From positions 496,001 through 560,000 of the forward strand of contig NZ_JACTGR010000002.1 of assembly GCF_014489075.1 (NCBI RefSeq): DNA of 64,000 bases. The letters are read 5' to 3'. The notes below the pieces were generated by a model. It was not told the origin of the DNA and did no database searches. It saw nothing but the letters and a program-made list of their open reading frames with translations. This DNA is from Sphingomonas sp. JC676. Its GTDB lineage: Bacteria > Pseudomonadota > Alphaproteobacteria > Sphingomonadales > Sphingomonadaceae. This document shows, in pieces, positions 40,313 to 49,111 of this stretch (within the stretch, counting starts at the first letter, position 1; each line of letters starts with the position of its first letter). A program made the position numbers and the translations under genes.

Positions 40313-41014
40313 TTACTGTTTCTGCGAGCCATTCTCGCCGCGCAGTACCGTCACACTGACGTTGCAGCGCAGGCGAAAGCCGAGCCACTCGTACAATCCG
40401 ATCGCGCCCTGATTGTCGGCATAGGCGTGGAGGAACGGCGTCTCGCCGCGCGCCGCTATCCGCACCGCCACAACCCGCATCAACGCACCCGCTAGCCCCT
40501 GGCCACGGAAGTCGGGATGCGTGCAAACCCCGCTCACTTCGGTGAAGCCCGCTGGCTTCATCCGCTCGCCCGCCATCGCGATCAGCCGTCCCTCGCGCTT
40601 CACGCCGATAAAGTCGCCGAGCTGATGGGTGCGGGCGAAGAACGGCCCCGGTTCGGTCAGTGTCGCCAGCGCAAGCATCTCCGCAGCGTCGGCATCTCCA
40701 AGCGCCACGAAGTCGCAGGGCGCATCCCAAGGCGCAAGCGTCTCCGCCACCATCTGCACGCCCTCGCGCCATTTCTCGACCATTGTGCCCGGAACGGGCG
40801 GCAGCGCTTCCCGCTCCAGCACGATTGCCGGTCCCGTCTCGCGGATCAGCGCGCCCAACGCCGCCAGCGGGGCCGGCGCGTGGTCCACCGCTGCCGCAAA
40901 GATCGCATAGTCTTGGTCATAGCGAAGCGCCTGCCCGCTTCCCGTTGCGAGCTCGGCCTGTGTGGTGCGCAGCGCGGTCCAGGCCGGATTGTCGAGCGGA
41001 TGTTCGGTCGTCAT
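40313..41014 (-). CDS. GNAT-family N-acetyltransferase
   Basis: 233 aa. The GNAT core is in the C-terminal half: VSGVCTHPDFRGQGLAGALM (acetyl-CoA P-loop R-x-x-G-x-G/A) and AYADNQGAIGLYEWLGFRLR (motif B). The N-terminal 100 residues form a separate domain (FR47-like arrangement). Substrate unknown. Convergent with marR across 20 nt. Confidence 0.85.
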   Translation of the reverse strand: MTTEHPLDNPAWTALRTTQAELATGSGQALRYDQDYAIFAAAVDHAPAPLAALGALIRETGPAIVLEREALPPVPGTMVEKWREGVQMVAETLAPWDAPCDFVALGDADAAEMLALATLTEPGPFFARTHQLGDFIGVKREGRLIAMAGERMKPAGFTEVSGVCTHPDFRGQGLAGALMRVVAVRIAARGETPFLHAYADNQGAIGLYEWLGFRLRCNVSVTVLRGENGSQKQ

Positions 41015-41092
41015 GCGATCAGCCTATCGCATGACGCCACGCGCATCACGTCCCGCCGATTGCTCCCAAATCGGGCTCAGTGCCCAATCCGC

Positions 41093-42871
41093 CTAGTGAT
41101 TGTGCCGCGGCACCTTCTCGCTGGTCCGGCGATATTTGAGCGCGAAGTCGAACGTGGCGCCGTCGCTGAGCTGCCCCACCTTCTCGCGGTACAGCTCTTC
41201 CCAGGGCGTGTTGCTTTCCGGGATCGGCGGCGCGGGCTCGCCGCCGCGCCTGGCGATCTCCTCGGCGTCGACGAGCGCGTCGCACGATCCCTTGTTGAGG
41301 TCGATGCGGACGATATCGCCGGTCCGGAGCCAGGCCAGCCCGCCGCCCGCCGCGCTCTCGGGCGAGGCGTTGAGGATCGAGGGGCTGTCCGACGTCCCCG
41401 ACTGGCGGCCGTCGCCCAAAGTCGGCAGGCTCATGATGCCCTGCTGGATCAGGTGATCGGGCGGCTGCATGTTCACCACTTCGGCCGAGCCGGGCCAGCC
41501 GATGGGGCCCGATCCGCGGATCACCAGGAGGCAGTTGGCGTCGATCGCCAGCGCGGGATCGTTGATCCGGTGGTGATAGTCGTCCGATCCGTCGAACACG
41601 ATCGCCCGGCCCTCGAACACGCCCTCGGCGCCGGGACGCGACAGATAGCGCGCGCGGAAATCGTCGGAGATCACGCTGGTCTTCATGATCGCAACGTCGA
41701 AAAGGTTGCCCGACAGGACCAGGAACCCGGCCTTCTTCATCAGCGGCCGGTCATAGGGATAGATCACGTCGCGGTCGGTCGCGGCGCGCCCCGCGACATT
41801 CTCCGCCAGCGTCCTGCCGGTACAGGTCATCACGCTGCCGTCGATATGCCCGGCCTTGATCATCTCGTTGATGACCACCGGGATGCCCCCGGCGCGGTGG
41901 AAGCGCTCGGAAAGATATTTGCCCGCCGGCTGCATGTTGACGATCAGCGGCAGGTTGTAGCCCTGCATCCAGTCGGCCGGGGTGATCTCGATCCCGGCAT
42001 GCGCGGCCATCGCGATCAAATGCGGCTGGGCGTTGGTCGAGCCGCCGATCGCGGTGAGCAGGTTGATCGCGTTGAGGAAACTCTGCCGCGTCAGGATCTG
42101 GGAGGGGCGCAGGTCCTCATAGGCCATCTCGACGATGCGCCTGCCGGTCTCGTACGCCATCTGCCCGCGCTCGCGATACGGCGCCGGGATCATCGCGCAG
42201 CCGGGCAGGCTCATGCCCAGCCCTTCCGCGATCGAGTTCATCGTCGATGCCGTGCCCATCGTGTTGCAATGGCCCGAGGACGGCGCGCTGTCGGTCGCGC
42301 GGCGCAGGAACTCCTCCTCGTCGATCTCGCCCGCCGCGAGTTTGCGGCGGCTGCGCCAGATCACCGTGCCGGAGCCGACCAATTCGCCCTCGTGCCAGCC
42401 GTCGAGCATCGGCCCGCCCGAGAGCACGATCGCGGGAATATCGACGGTGGAGGCCGCCATCAGCGACGAGGGCGTGGTCTTGTCGCAGCCGGTGGTGAGG
42501 ATGACCGCGTCGATCGGATAGCCGTTGAGGATCTCGACCAGCCCGAGATAGGCCAGGTTGCGGTCGAGCGCCGCGGTCGGGCGGCGGCAATTCTCGAAGA
42601 TCGGGTGGAGCGGGAATTCCATCGGCACGCCGCCCGCCGCGAGGATACCCTCGCGGGCGCGCTTGACCGTCTCTAGATGGATGCGGTTGCACGGCGCGAT
42701 GTCGCTGCCCGATTGGGCGATGCCGATGATCGGCTTGCCGCTGCGCAGCTCGTCCGGGGTGATCCCGTAGTTCATGAAGCGCTCGAGATAGAGCGCGGCC
42801 ATGTCGCTGCGCCCAGGCGCGGCGAACCATTCGCGGGAGCGGAACGGGCGGACGGGCGTGCGGGTGGTCAA
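41093..42871 (-). CDS. xylD: D-xylonate dehydratase XylD (IlvD/Edd family)
   Basis: 592 aa, same as the Caulobacter enzyme. Iron-sulfur ligands C61 (APCNRIH), C129 (TGCDKTTPS) and C202 (GHCNTMG) are all present. Other marks: GGSTNAQPHLIAMAAHAG and the C-terminal SAAGGGLAWLRTGD. Converts D-xylonate to 2-keto-3-deoxy-xylonate, the step between XylC and XylX. It follows the MFS gene on the same strand after 68 nt containing a GGGGCGC/GCGCCCC stem, so expression may be partly uncoupled. Confidence 0.93.
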   Translation of the reverse strand: MTTRTPVRPFRSREWFAAPGRSDMAALYLERFMNYGITPDELRSGKPIIGIAQSGSDIAPCNRIHLETVKRAREGILAAGGVPMEFPLHPIFENCRRPTAALDRNLAYLGLVEILNGYPIDAVILTTGCDKTTPSSLMAASTVDIPAIVLSGGPMLDGWHEGELVGSGTVIWRSRRKLAAGEIDEEEFLRRATDSAPSSGHCNTMGTASTMNSIAEGLGMSLPGCAMIPAPYRERGQMAYETGRRIVEMAYEDLRPSQILTRQSFLNAINLLTAIGGSTNAQPHLIAMAAHAGIEITPADWMQGYNLPLIVNMQPAGKYLSERFHRAGGIPVVINEMIKAGHIDGSVMTCTGRTLAENVAGRAATDRDVIYPYDRPLMKKAGFLVLSGNLFDVAIMKTSVISDDFRARYLSRPGAEGVFEGRAIVFDGSDDYHHRINDPALAIDANCLLVIRGSGPIGWPGSAEVVNMQPPDHLIQQGIMSLPTLGDGRQSGTSDSPSILNASPESAAGGGLAWLRTGDIVRIDLNKGSCDALVDAEEIARRGGEPAPPIPESNTPWEELYREKVGQLSDGATFDFALKYRRTSEKVPRHNH

Positions 42872-42939
42872 CGGTCTTCCTCTACGTAAAGAGGGGCGCA
42901 GCCTCGCGGCCGCGCCCCCGGATTATAGCGCCGAAGGGA

Positions 42940-44355
42940 TCAGCCCTCCATCGCTTCGAGCTCCTTGCCCTTGGTCTCGGTGATGAACCTGGCGACCAGG
43001 AAGAAGCTGATCACGGCGCAAACGCCATAGAAGCTGTAGCTGGCGGCGAGGCCGATCGTGCTGAGCATGATCGGGAACGCCTGCGCGATCGCGTAGTTCG
43101 CGGCCCATTGGAAGAAGCCTGCGACCGCCAGCGCCGAGCCGCGGATCTGGTTCGGGAACATCTCGCCGAGCATCACCCACATCACCGGGCCCCAGCTGAC
43201 GTTGAAGAAGATCACATAGAGGTTGGCCGCGACCACCGCGACAATGCCAGTGTCGGGCGAAAGCACGAGCTTGCCGTCGACCAAGCCGCCCTGGCTGAAA
43301 GCATAGACCATTGCGAACAGCGACACGGCCATGCCGACCGACCCGATCAGCAGCAGCGGCTTGCGACCGATCCGGTCGATCACCGCGATCGTCACGAAAC
43401 AAGCCGCGATCGAGACCGCACCCGAACCGATGTTGATCAGCAGCGAATCCTGCTCCGAGAAGCCGGCCGCCTGCCACAAGGTCGCGCCGTAATAGAAGAT
43501 CACGTTGATGCCGACGAGCTGCTGGAACACCGCCAGCATGATGCCGACCCAGACGATCGAACGGATGCCGAGGAAGCCGCGGCCACCCGACGGCGTCAGC
43601 ACATCGCTGAGGCGCGGGCGATGATCGTGCGAGAAGCTGTCCTTGATTTCTGCAACCTTGGCCTGCGCGGCGATCGGCCCCGACAGGTTGGTGAGCACTG
43701 CGAGCGCCTCATCATTGCGGCCTTTCGACACCAGATAGCGCGGGCTCTCCGGGATGAAGAAGAGCGCGACGAGGAACACCACCGCCGGCACTGCCTGCAA
43801 CAGGTACATCCAGCGCCAGGCCTCGATATCGAGCCAGATCTTGTTGGTCGAAACCCCGGCAGTGGCCGTGACGTAGTAATTGACGAGGAACGCCGCGGTC
43901 AGGCCGGTGATGATCATCACCTGCTGCACCGTCGTCATCCGGCCGCGAATGCTCGCGGGGGCAACTTCCGAGATATAAGCGGGCGAGAGCACCGATGCGG
44001 CACCGACGGCCATGCCGCCGATGATCCGCGCGATGACGAAGATGGTGTGATCGTGGGCGAAGCCCTGGACCAGCGCGCCGCCGAGGAACAGCAATGCGGC
44101 GAGCCGCATCACGTTGCGGCGGCCCATGGCATCGGCGAGGATACCGGCGAGCGAGGCGCCGACCACGCAACCGATCAGCAGCGAGCCGACGGTGAAGCCC
44201 AGCCCGGCATCGTCCAGCGCAAAGGCCGCCTTGAGCCCCGGCTGCGTGCCGTTCACGGCACCGCTGTCATATCCGAAGAGCAGGCCGCCGATCGTCGCGA
44301 CCGCGACAATGGCGCCGATGAGGCCGAAATTCGTCCTCTCCCCCACTTGATTCAT
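42940..44355 (-). CDS. xylE: MFS sugar porter, probable D-xylose:H+ symporter
   Basis: 471 aa, 12 membrane segments. Sugar-porter signatures: GYDSGAVNG, PESPRYLVSKGR, QQLVGINVIFYYG, DRIGRKPLL and a C-terminal ITETKGKELE. ATG 44355 has GAGAGGA upstream; the longer frame overlaps the operator-like site at 44397. Placed between lacI and xylD, so xylose is the likely substrate, but arabinose or glucose cannot be excluded. Confidence 0.88.
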   Translation of the reverse strand: MNQVGERTNFGLIGAIVAVATIGGLLFGYDSGAVNGTQPGLKAAFALDDAGLGFTVGSLLIGCVVGASLAGILADAMGRRNVMRLAALLFLGGALVQGFAHDHTIFVIARIIGGMAVGAASVLSPAYISEVAPASIRGRMTTVQQVMIITGLTAAFLVNYYVTATAGVSTNKIWLDIEAWRWMYLLQAVPAVVFLVALFFIPESPRYLVSKGRNDEALAVLTNLSGPIAAQAKVAEIKDSFSHDHRPRLSDVLTPSGGRGFLGIRSIVWVGIMLAVFQQLVGINVIFYYGATLWQAAGFSEQDSLLINIGSGAVSIAACFVTIAVIDRIGRKPLLLIGSVGMAVSLFAMVYAFSQGGLVDGKLVLSPDTGIVAVVAANLYVIFFNVSWGPVMWVMLGEMFPNQIRGSALAVAGFFQWAANYAIAQAFPIMLSTIGLAASYSFYGVCAVISFFLVARFITETKGKELEAMEG

Positions 44356-44396
44356 CCGCTTGTCCTCTCCCTGCGTGCCCGTGCGACGGACGGGCT

Positions 44397-44410
44397 TGTT
44401 AGCGGTAACG
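44397..44410. promoter_or_regulatory. Degenerate LacI-type operator upstream of the transporter
   Basis: TGTTAGCGGTAACG matches 10 of 14 positions of TGGTAGCGCTACCA and lies 42 nt upstream of the transporter start. Confidence 0.4.
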
Positions 44411-44451
44411 GTGGCGGGTCCGCCACGGAAAAGCAAGTTGCCTGTTGGGGT

Positions 44452-45564
44452 TCAGCGCCAGTTCGGGCTGCCGCCCCGGCCCCGTCCGCTCGTCGGCTTG
44501 CGCGCCGCGGCCTCGCCCGGAGGGCCCGAGGATTCGCGGACGATCAGCTGATGGTCGAGGATCTGTTCCTTGAGCGTCGGCTCTTCCGAAGACCCCCGCT
44601 CGTTGCGCAGTCGCGCAAGCAATTGCGTCAGCGCCTCCTCGGCCATCGCCGCGATTGGCTGGCGGATCGTCGTGAGTTCGGGCCAGATCGTGGTCGCGAG
44701 CGAGGTGTCGTCGAAGCCGACGACGCTCAGATCCTGCGGCACGTGCAGCCCGCGGCGATGCGCCACGCCCACTGCCGCGGCGGCCATGTCGTCATTGCTC
44801 GCGAAGATCGCGGTCGGCGGGTTCGGACGGTCCAGCAGTCGCTCGGTCGCGACGATTCCCGAGCGGAAGGTGAAATAGCCCTGCTCGACCGGCACCGACG
44901 CCACGTCGATCCCTGCCTCTTCCAGCGCGGCGACGAAGCCGCGATAGCGCTCGGCGCTCGAGGTCTGGTTCGGGTTGCCGCGGATGAAGCCGATGTTGCG
45001 GTGGCCGAGATCGAGCAGATGCCGCGTCATCGCCGATGCCGCGCCGAAATCATCGATGCGGACGTTGAGGCTGCGCTCGGGCGGCAGGCCCATCGCGACC
45101 GAGACCCAGGGAATGCCGGCGGCCTCCAGTTCGGCACGGACGGGCGCGGCCTCCGAAAGCGGCGGCGGCAGGATCACGCCTTCGACGCTGGTCGAGGCAA
45201 AGCTGCGCGTGGCCTCGGCCTGTTCGTCGGGGCGCTCGCCCTCGCACGCCTCGAGCACCAGGTGGCAGCCGGCGCGGCGGGCGGCGGCCAATGCGCCGAT
45301 CAGGAATTGCGAAAGATAGGCGGCTGATGGGTTCGAATAGAGCAGCCCGATCTGGGTCGCCTCGCCCGCGGCCAGGCTGCGCGCGGCGCTGTTGGGCGAA
45401 TAGTTGAGCTTCGCGATCGCCTCGAGCACCGCGACCCGGGTCGTCTCGCGCACGTTTGCGCCGCCGTTCACGACGCGGGAAACGGTCATGGCTGACACGC
45501 CCGCGGCGCGCGCCACGTCCTGTACGGTAACTGTGCCCCGGCTTCGCCGACTGGGTCTGCTCAT
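44452..45564 (-). CDS. LacI-family regulator of the xylan/xylose locus
   Basis: 370 aa. HTH VTVQDVARAAGVSAMTVSRV and hinge YSPNSAARSLAAG at 15-65, then a periplasmic-binding-like domain with VSVAMGLPPERSLNVRIDDF and FASNDDMAAAAVGVAHRRGL. ATG 45564 is preceded by AGGAG at 6 nt; an ATG 21 nt earlier lacks a site. It sits at the centre of the locus with the TGATAGCGCTACCA operator between it and GH3, so it most likely recognises that palindrome and responds to xylose or a xylo-oligomer. Confidence 0.9.
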   Translation of the reverse strand: MSRPSRRSRGTVTVQDVARAAGVSAMTVSRVVNGGANVRETTRVAVLEAIAKLNYSPNSAARSLAAGEATQIGLLYSNPSAAYLSQFLIGALAAARRAGCHLVLEACEGERPDEQAEATRSFASTSVEGVILPPPLSEAAPVRAELEAAGIPWVSVAMGLPPERSLNVRIDDFGAASAMTRHLLDLGHRNIGFIRGNPNQTSSAERYRGFVAALEEAGIDVASVPVEQGYFTFRSGIVATERLLDRPNPPTAIFASNDDMAAAAVGVAHRRGLHVPQDLSVVGFDDTSLATTIWPELTTIRQPIAAMAEEALTQLLARLRNERGSSEEPTLKEQILDHQLIVRESSGPPGEAAARKPTSGRGRGGSPNWR

Positions 45565-45663
45565 TCCCACTCCTGTGGAGGGCATAGGTTCACGTTAACA
45601 AGATTGCAATTGGATAGGCGAGTGGAGAGCCGGTTGACCGCTCCGCGCCGGGACCCTTATAGC

Positions 45664-45677
45664 TGATAGCGCTACCA
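45664..45677. promoter_or_regulatory. LacI-type operator between lacI and the GH3 gene
   Basis: TGATAGCGCTACCA, one base from the perfect palindrome; 50 nt upstream of the GH3 ATG and 100 nt upstream of lacI. Confidence 0.8.
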
Positions 45678-45726
45678 TAATAAAATCGAGACGGCGCAGG
45701 GCGCCGCGAGCCAAAAGGAGAGGACC

Positions 45727-48138
45727 ATGCGCAACTTCCGCCGCATCGCCGCGCTTGCCATTGCCGCCACGGCGCTCACCCCGCTCCTCGCGCCCGCCGC
45801 GCAGGCGCAATCGGCCCAGGGCAAGCCCGCCAACGCCCAGACGCCGCTCTACAAGGACGCCTCGCAGCCGGTCGAAGCGCGGGTCGACGATCTGCTCCGT
45901 CGCATGACGCTGGAGGAAAAGGCCGCGCAGCTCGTCGCGATCTGGGAACATAAGGATAAGATCCAGACGACCGCCGGCGAGTTCGACCCCGCCAAGGCGA
46001 GTGCCGCCTTCCCCAACGGCCTAGGCATGGTCTCGCGCCCGTCGGACCGCCGCGGCGTCGCTGCCCAGGCCAATGGCGCCGCCGGTGCCGTGGCGAATGC
46101 CGCCAACCGCAGCCCGGAAGAAACTGTCCGCTACATCAACGCCGCGCAGAAATGGTCGGTGGAGAAGACCCGGCTCGGCATCCCGATGCTGATGCACGAG
46201 GAAGCGCTGCACGGCCTGGTCGCGCCGGGCGCAACCAGCTTCCCGCAATCGATCGCGCTCGCCAGCACCTGGGACCCCAAGCTGCTCGAACAGGTCTTCT
46301 CGGTCGCAGCCCGAGAGGCACGTGCCCGTGGCGCCAATCTGGTGCTCGCCCCCGTGGTCGACGTCGCCCGCGATCCGCGCTGGGGCAGGATCGAGGAGAC
46401 CTATGGCGAGGACCCGTATCTGGTCAGCGAGATGGGCCTCGCCGCGATCCGCGGCTTCCAGGGGACCACGCTGCCACTCGCCAAGGACAAGGTGTTCGTC
46501 ACCCTCAAGCACATGACCGGCCATGGCCAGCCCGAGAACGGCACCAATGTCGGCCCCGCCTCGCTGGGCGAGCGCACGCTGCGCGAGGATTTCTTCCCGC
46601 CCTTCGAAAAGGCGGTGAAGACGCTGCCGGTGATGTCGGTGATGGCCAGCTACAACGAGATCGACGGCATCCCGAGCCACGCCAACAAATGGCTGCTGAC
46701 CGACGTGCTGCGCGGCGAATGGGGTTTCCAGGGTGCGGTGGTGAGCGACTATTTCGCGATCCGCGAGCTCGTGACGCGCCACAAGATGTACAAGGACGTC
46801 AAGGACGCCGCCGCGCGCGCGATCGACGCCGGCGTCGATGTCGAGACTCCGGATGGCGAGGGCTATAACCGCCTGCTCGATCTGGTCCGTGAAGGCCGGG
46901 TGACCGAAGGTCAGATCGACAATGCCGTGCGCCGCGTTCTTCGCATGAAGTTTGAAGGCGGGTTGTTCGAGAACCCCTATGCCGATCCCAAGACCGCGGC
47001 GAGGAAGACCAACGCGCCTGACGCGATCGCACTTGCCCGCCAGGCTGCGCGAGAGTCGGTCGTGCTACTAAAGAACGGCCAGGGCCTGCTGCCGCTCGAC
47101 GCGGCCGGCATCAAGCGGATGGCGGTGATCGGCACCCACGCCAAGGATACGCCGATCGGCGGCTATTCGGACGTCCCCAACCATGTCGTCAGCGTGCTCG
47201 AGGGCATGCAGGCCGAGGGCAAGGGCAAGTTCCAGGTCGATTATGCCGAGGGCGTGCGCATCACCGAAGGCCATGTCTGGTCGCAGGACAATGTCGTCCT
47301 CACCCCCGCCGAAACCAACGACAAGCTGCGCGCCGAAGCGATCGAAACCGCCAAGAACGCCGACGTGATCGTCATGGTGCTAGGCGGCAACGAGGCGCTG
47401 AGCCGCGAGGCTTGGGCCGACGGCCATCTCGGCGACAGCGAGAGCCTCGACCTGGTCGGACCGCAGGACGAGCTCGCCAAGGCGATCTTCGCGCTGGGCA
47501 AGCCGGTGGTTGTGATCCTGCTCAACGGCCGCCCCTATTCGGTCAATTATCTCGCCGAGAAGGCGCCGGCGCTGATCGAGGGCTGGTATCTGGGCGAGCA
47601 GACCGGCAATGCGCTCGCCGACGTAGTCTTCGGGCGCTACAATCCGGGCGGCAAGCTGCCCGTGTCGATCGCGCGCAATGTCGGCCAGCTGCCGATCTTC
47701 TACAACCACAAGCCCACCGCGCGGCGCGGCTATCTGTTCGGCGACACCAGCCCACTTTATCCGTTCGGCTACGGACTGAGCTACACCAGCTTCGACGTGG
47801 CCGCGCCGGTGCTCGCGGCCGGCACGATCGGCATCGCCGATACGGTGAAGGTCAATGTCGACGTGACCAACACCGGCAAGCGCGCCGGCGACCAGGTCGT
47901 CCAGCTCTATGTCCATGACGACGAGGCTTCGGTGACGCGGCCCGTGATCGAGCTGAAGCGCTTCGAGCGTGTCACGCTCCAGCCCAGCGAGAAGAAGACG
48001 GTGACCTTCGAGCTCAAACCCGAGGATCTCGCGCTCTATAACGTCAAGATGAAGCGCGTGGTCGAGCCGGGAACGTTCACCATCTCGTCCGGGCCTGATT
48101 CCGCGACGCTCAAGAGCACCACGCTCACGGTGAAATGA
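45727..48138 (+). CDS. GH3 beta-xylosidase/beta-glucosidase
   Basis: 803 aa. Signal peptide (RIAALAIAATALTPLLAPAA, cleavage near AQAQS), so periplasmic. GH3 N-domain with MLMHEEALHGLVAPGATSFP, KHMTGHGQPENGTNVGPA and the nucleophile D341 in GAVVSDYFAI; GH3 C-domain (450-640) and a fibronectin-III-like end (VDVTNTGKRAGDQVVQLYVH). In this locus it would release xylose from xylo-oligosaccharides. AAAGGAGAGGACC precedes the ATG. Single gene under the LacI operator. Confidence 0.92.
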   Translation: MRNFRRIAALAIAATALTPLLAPAAQAQSAQGKPANAQTPLYKDASQPVEARVDDLLRRMTLEEKAAQLVAIWEHKDKIQTTAGEFDPAKASAAFPNGLGMVSRPSDRRGVAAQANGAAGAVANAANRSPEETVRYINAAQKWSVEKTRLGIPMLMHEEALHGLVAPGATSFPQSIALASTWDPKLLEQVFSVAAREARARGANLVLAPVVDVARDPRWGRIEETYGEDPYLVSEMGLAAIRGFQGTTLPLAKDKVFVTLKHMTGHGQPENGTNVGPASLGERTLREDFFPPFEKAVKTLPVMSVMASYNEIDGIPSHANKWLLTDVLRGEWGFQGAVVSDYFAIRELVTRHKMYKDVKDAAARAIDAGVDVETPDGEGYNRLLDLVREGRVTEGQIDNAVRRVLRMKFEGGLFENPYADPKTAARKTNAPDAIALARQAARESVVLLKNGQGLLPLDAAGIKRMAVIGTHAKDTPIGGYSDVPNHVVSVLEGMQAEGKGKFQVDYAEGVRITEGHVWSQDNVVLTPAETNDKLRAEAIETAKNADVIVMVLGGNEALSREAWADGHLGDSESLDLVGPQDELAKAIFALGKPVVVILLNGRPYSVNYLAEKAPALIEGWYLGEQTGNALADVVFGRYNPGGKLPVSIARNVGQLPIFYNHKPTARRGYLFGDTSPLYPFGYGLSYTSFDVAAPVLAAGTIGIADTVKVNVDVTNTGKRAGDQVVQLYVHDDEASVTRPVIELKRFERVTLQPSEKKTVTFELKPEDLALYNVKMKRVVEPGTFTISSGPDSATLKSTTLTVK

Positions 48139-48156
48139 GCGCCGGAACGACCGCTC

Positions 48157-49011
48157 TCAGGTGTCGCTGATCAGCGGGTGGACCTTGCCGCCGAGCGCGG
48201 AGCGCTGCCCGATCGTCAGCTGGGCAAGGATGGTTGGCTCCGCCTGGATCTGCCCCGGCGTGAAACCCGTGAACTGCTTGATCTCGCGGATCAGATGCGA
48301 CTGATCGTAAAATCCGCGGTTGACGACCTCGTCGATCGAGGCTCCGTCGACGACGAGCGAAACAGCCGCCCGGAGCGCGCGATATTTGCGCGCCAGTTCC
48401 TTGGGCGGCGCCCCGTAGAGCGCCCTGCACTTGCGCTCGACCTGGCGGCGCGAAAGGCCGGTAGCCTCGGTCAGAGCGTCTACCTCGGGCGAGGTGTCGT
48501 CGCTCAGCCAGGCATCCACCCTCTGAACGAAATCGAGCGCAGGATCGCAGGTGGAGCCAAACAACCCACTCAGGATCGCCTCGCCGCACGCTACCAGCGC
48601 ATCGAGAGTCGACGCGCTTTTCAGCTCAGCAAGTGCATCATAGATCATGGGACCGAACAGATCCTCGAGATTGATGATCCGGTTGACCATCGCCGAAGCG
48701 TCGTTCCCGACCAGCGCCGCCCAGCCGAGTGGGGTGATACCGGCACCGAACACATGGACCGGCCCCGGCGCCCGGACATGGACCGCGCCCGTCGTCGGGC
48801 CGACGATATGGACGTCGCTGGCGGTCTGCACATTGCCGTCGGCGAAGCTGTACTCTGCGCCGCCGGGGGTCAGACGGAAGCGGATCTGGGCATGATCGGC
48901 GCGCTCGACATCTTCGAACAGCGGCACGTTCGCGCGGAACCAGTAGAACAGCGTGACATGATTCGCGACAGCCGGGTTCGGCAGGGCGTAGTCCAGCTGG
49001 ATATCCGACAT
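48157..49011 (-). CDS. AraC-family transcriptional regulator
   Basis: 284 aa from ATG 49011 (AAAGGGG upstream). The C-terminal AraC domain spans about 175-265: VDALTEATGLSRRQVERKCR, then RALRAAVSLVVDGASIDEVV and GFYDQSHLIREIKQFTGFTP, the double HTH signature. The N-terminal part lacks a clear cupin pattern but has FADGNVQTASDVHIVGPTTG, seen in DUF6597-type sensors. Lies between GH3 and GH9; could regulate the downstream hydrolases. Confidence 0.88.
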   Translation of the reverse strand: MSDIQLDYALPNPAVANHVTLFYWFRANVPLFEDVERADHAQIRFRLTPGGAEYSFADGNVQTASDVHIVGPTTGAVHVRAPGPVHVFGAGITPLGWAALVGNDASAMVNRIINLEDLFGPMIYDALAELKSASTLDALVACGEAILSGLFGSTCDPALDFVQRVDAWLSDDTSPEVDALTEATGLSRRQVERKCRALYGAPPKELARKYRALRAAVSLVVDGASIDEVVNRGFYDQSHLIREIKQFTGFTPGQIQAEPTILAQLTIGQRSALGGKVHPLISDT

Positions 49012-49111
49012 GCGACCCCTTTTGGTTGAAAGGGAAGATACAGGATGGAAAATCGGAAGGCAAACCAAAGCTTTGCAGTGATGCGGCAGGATTTGTCCCC
49101 CGGCCTTCATG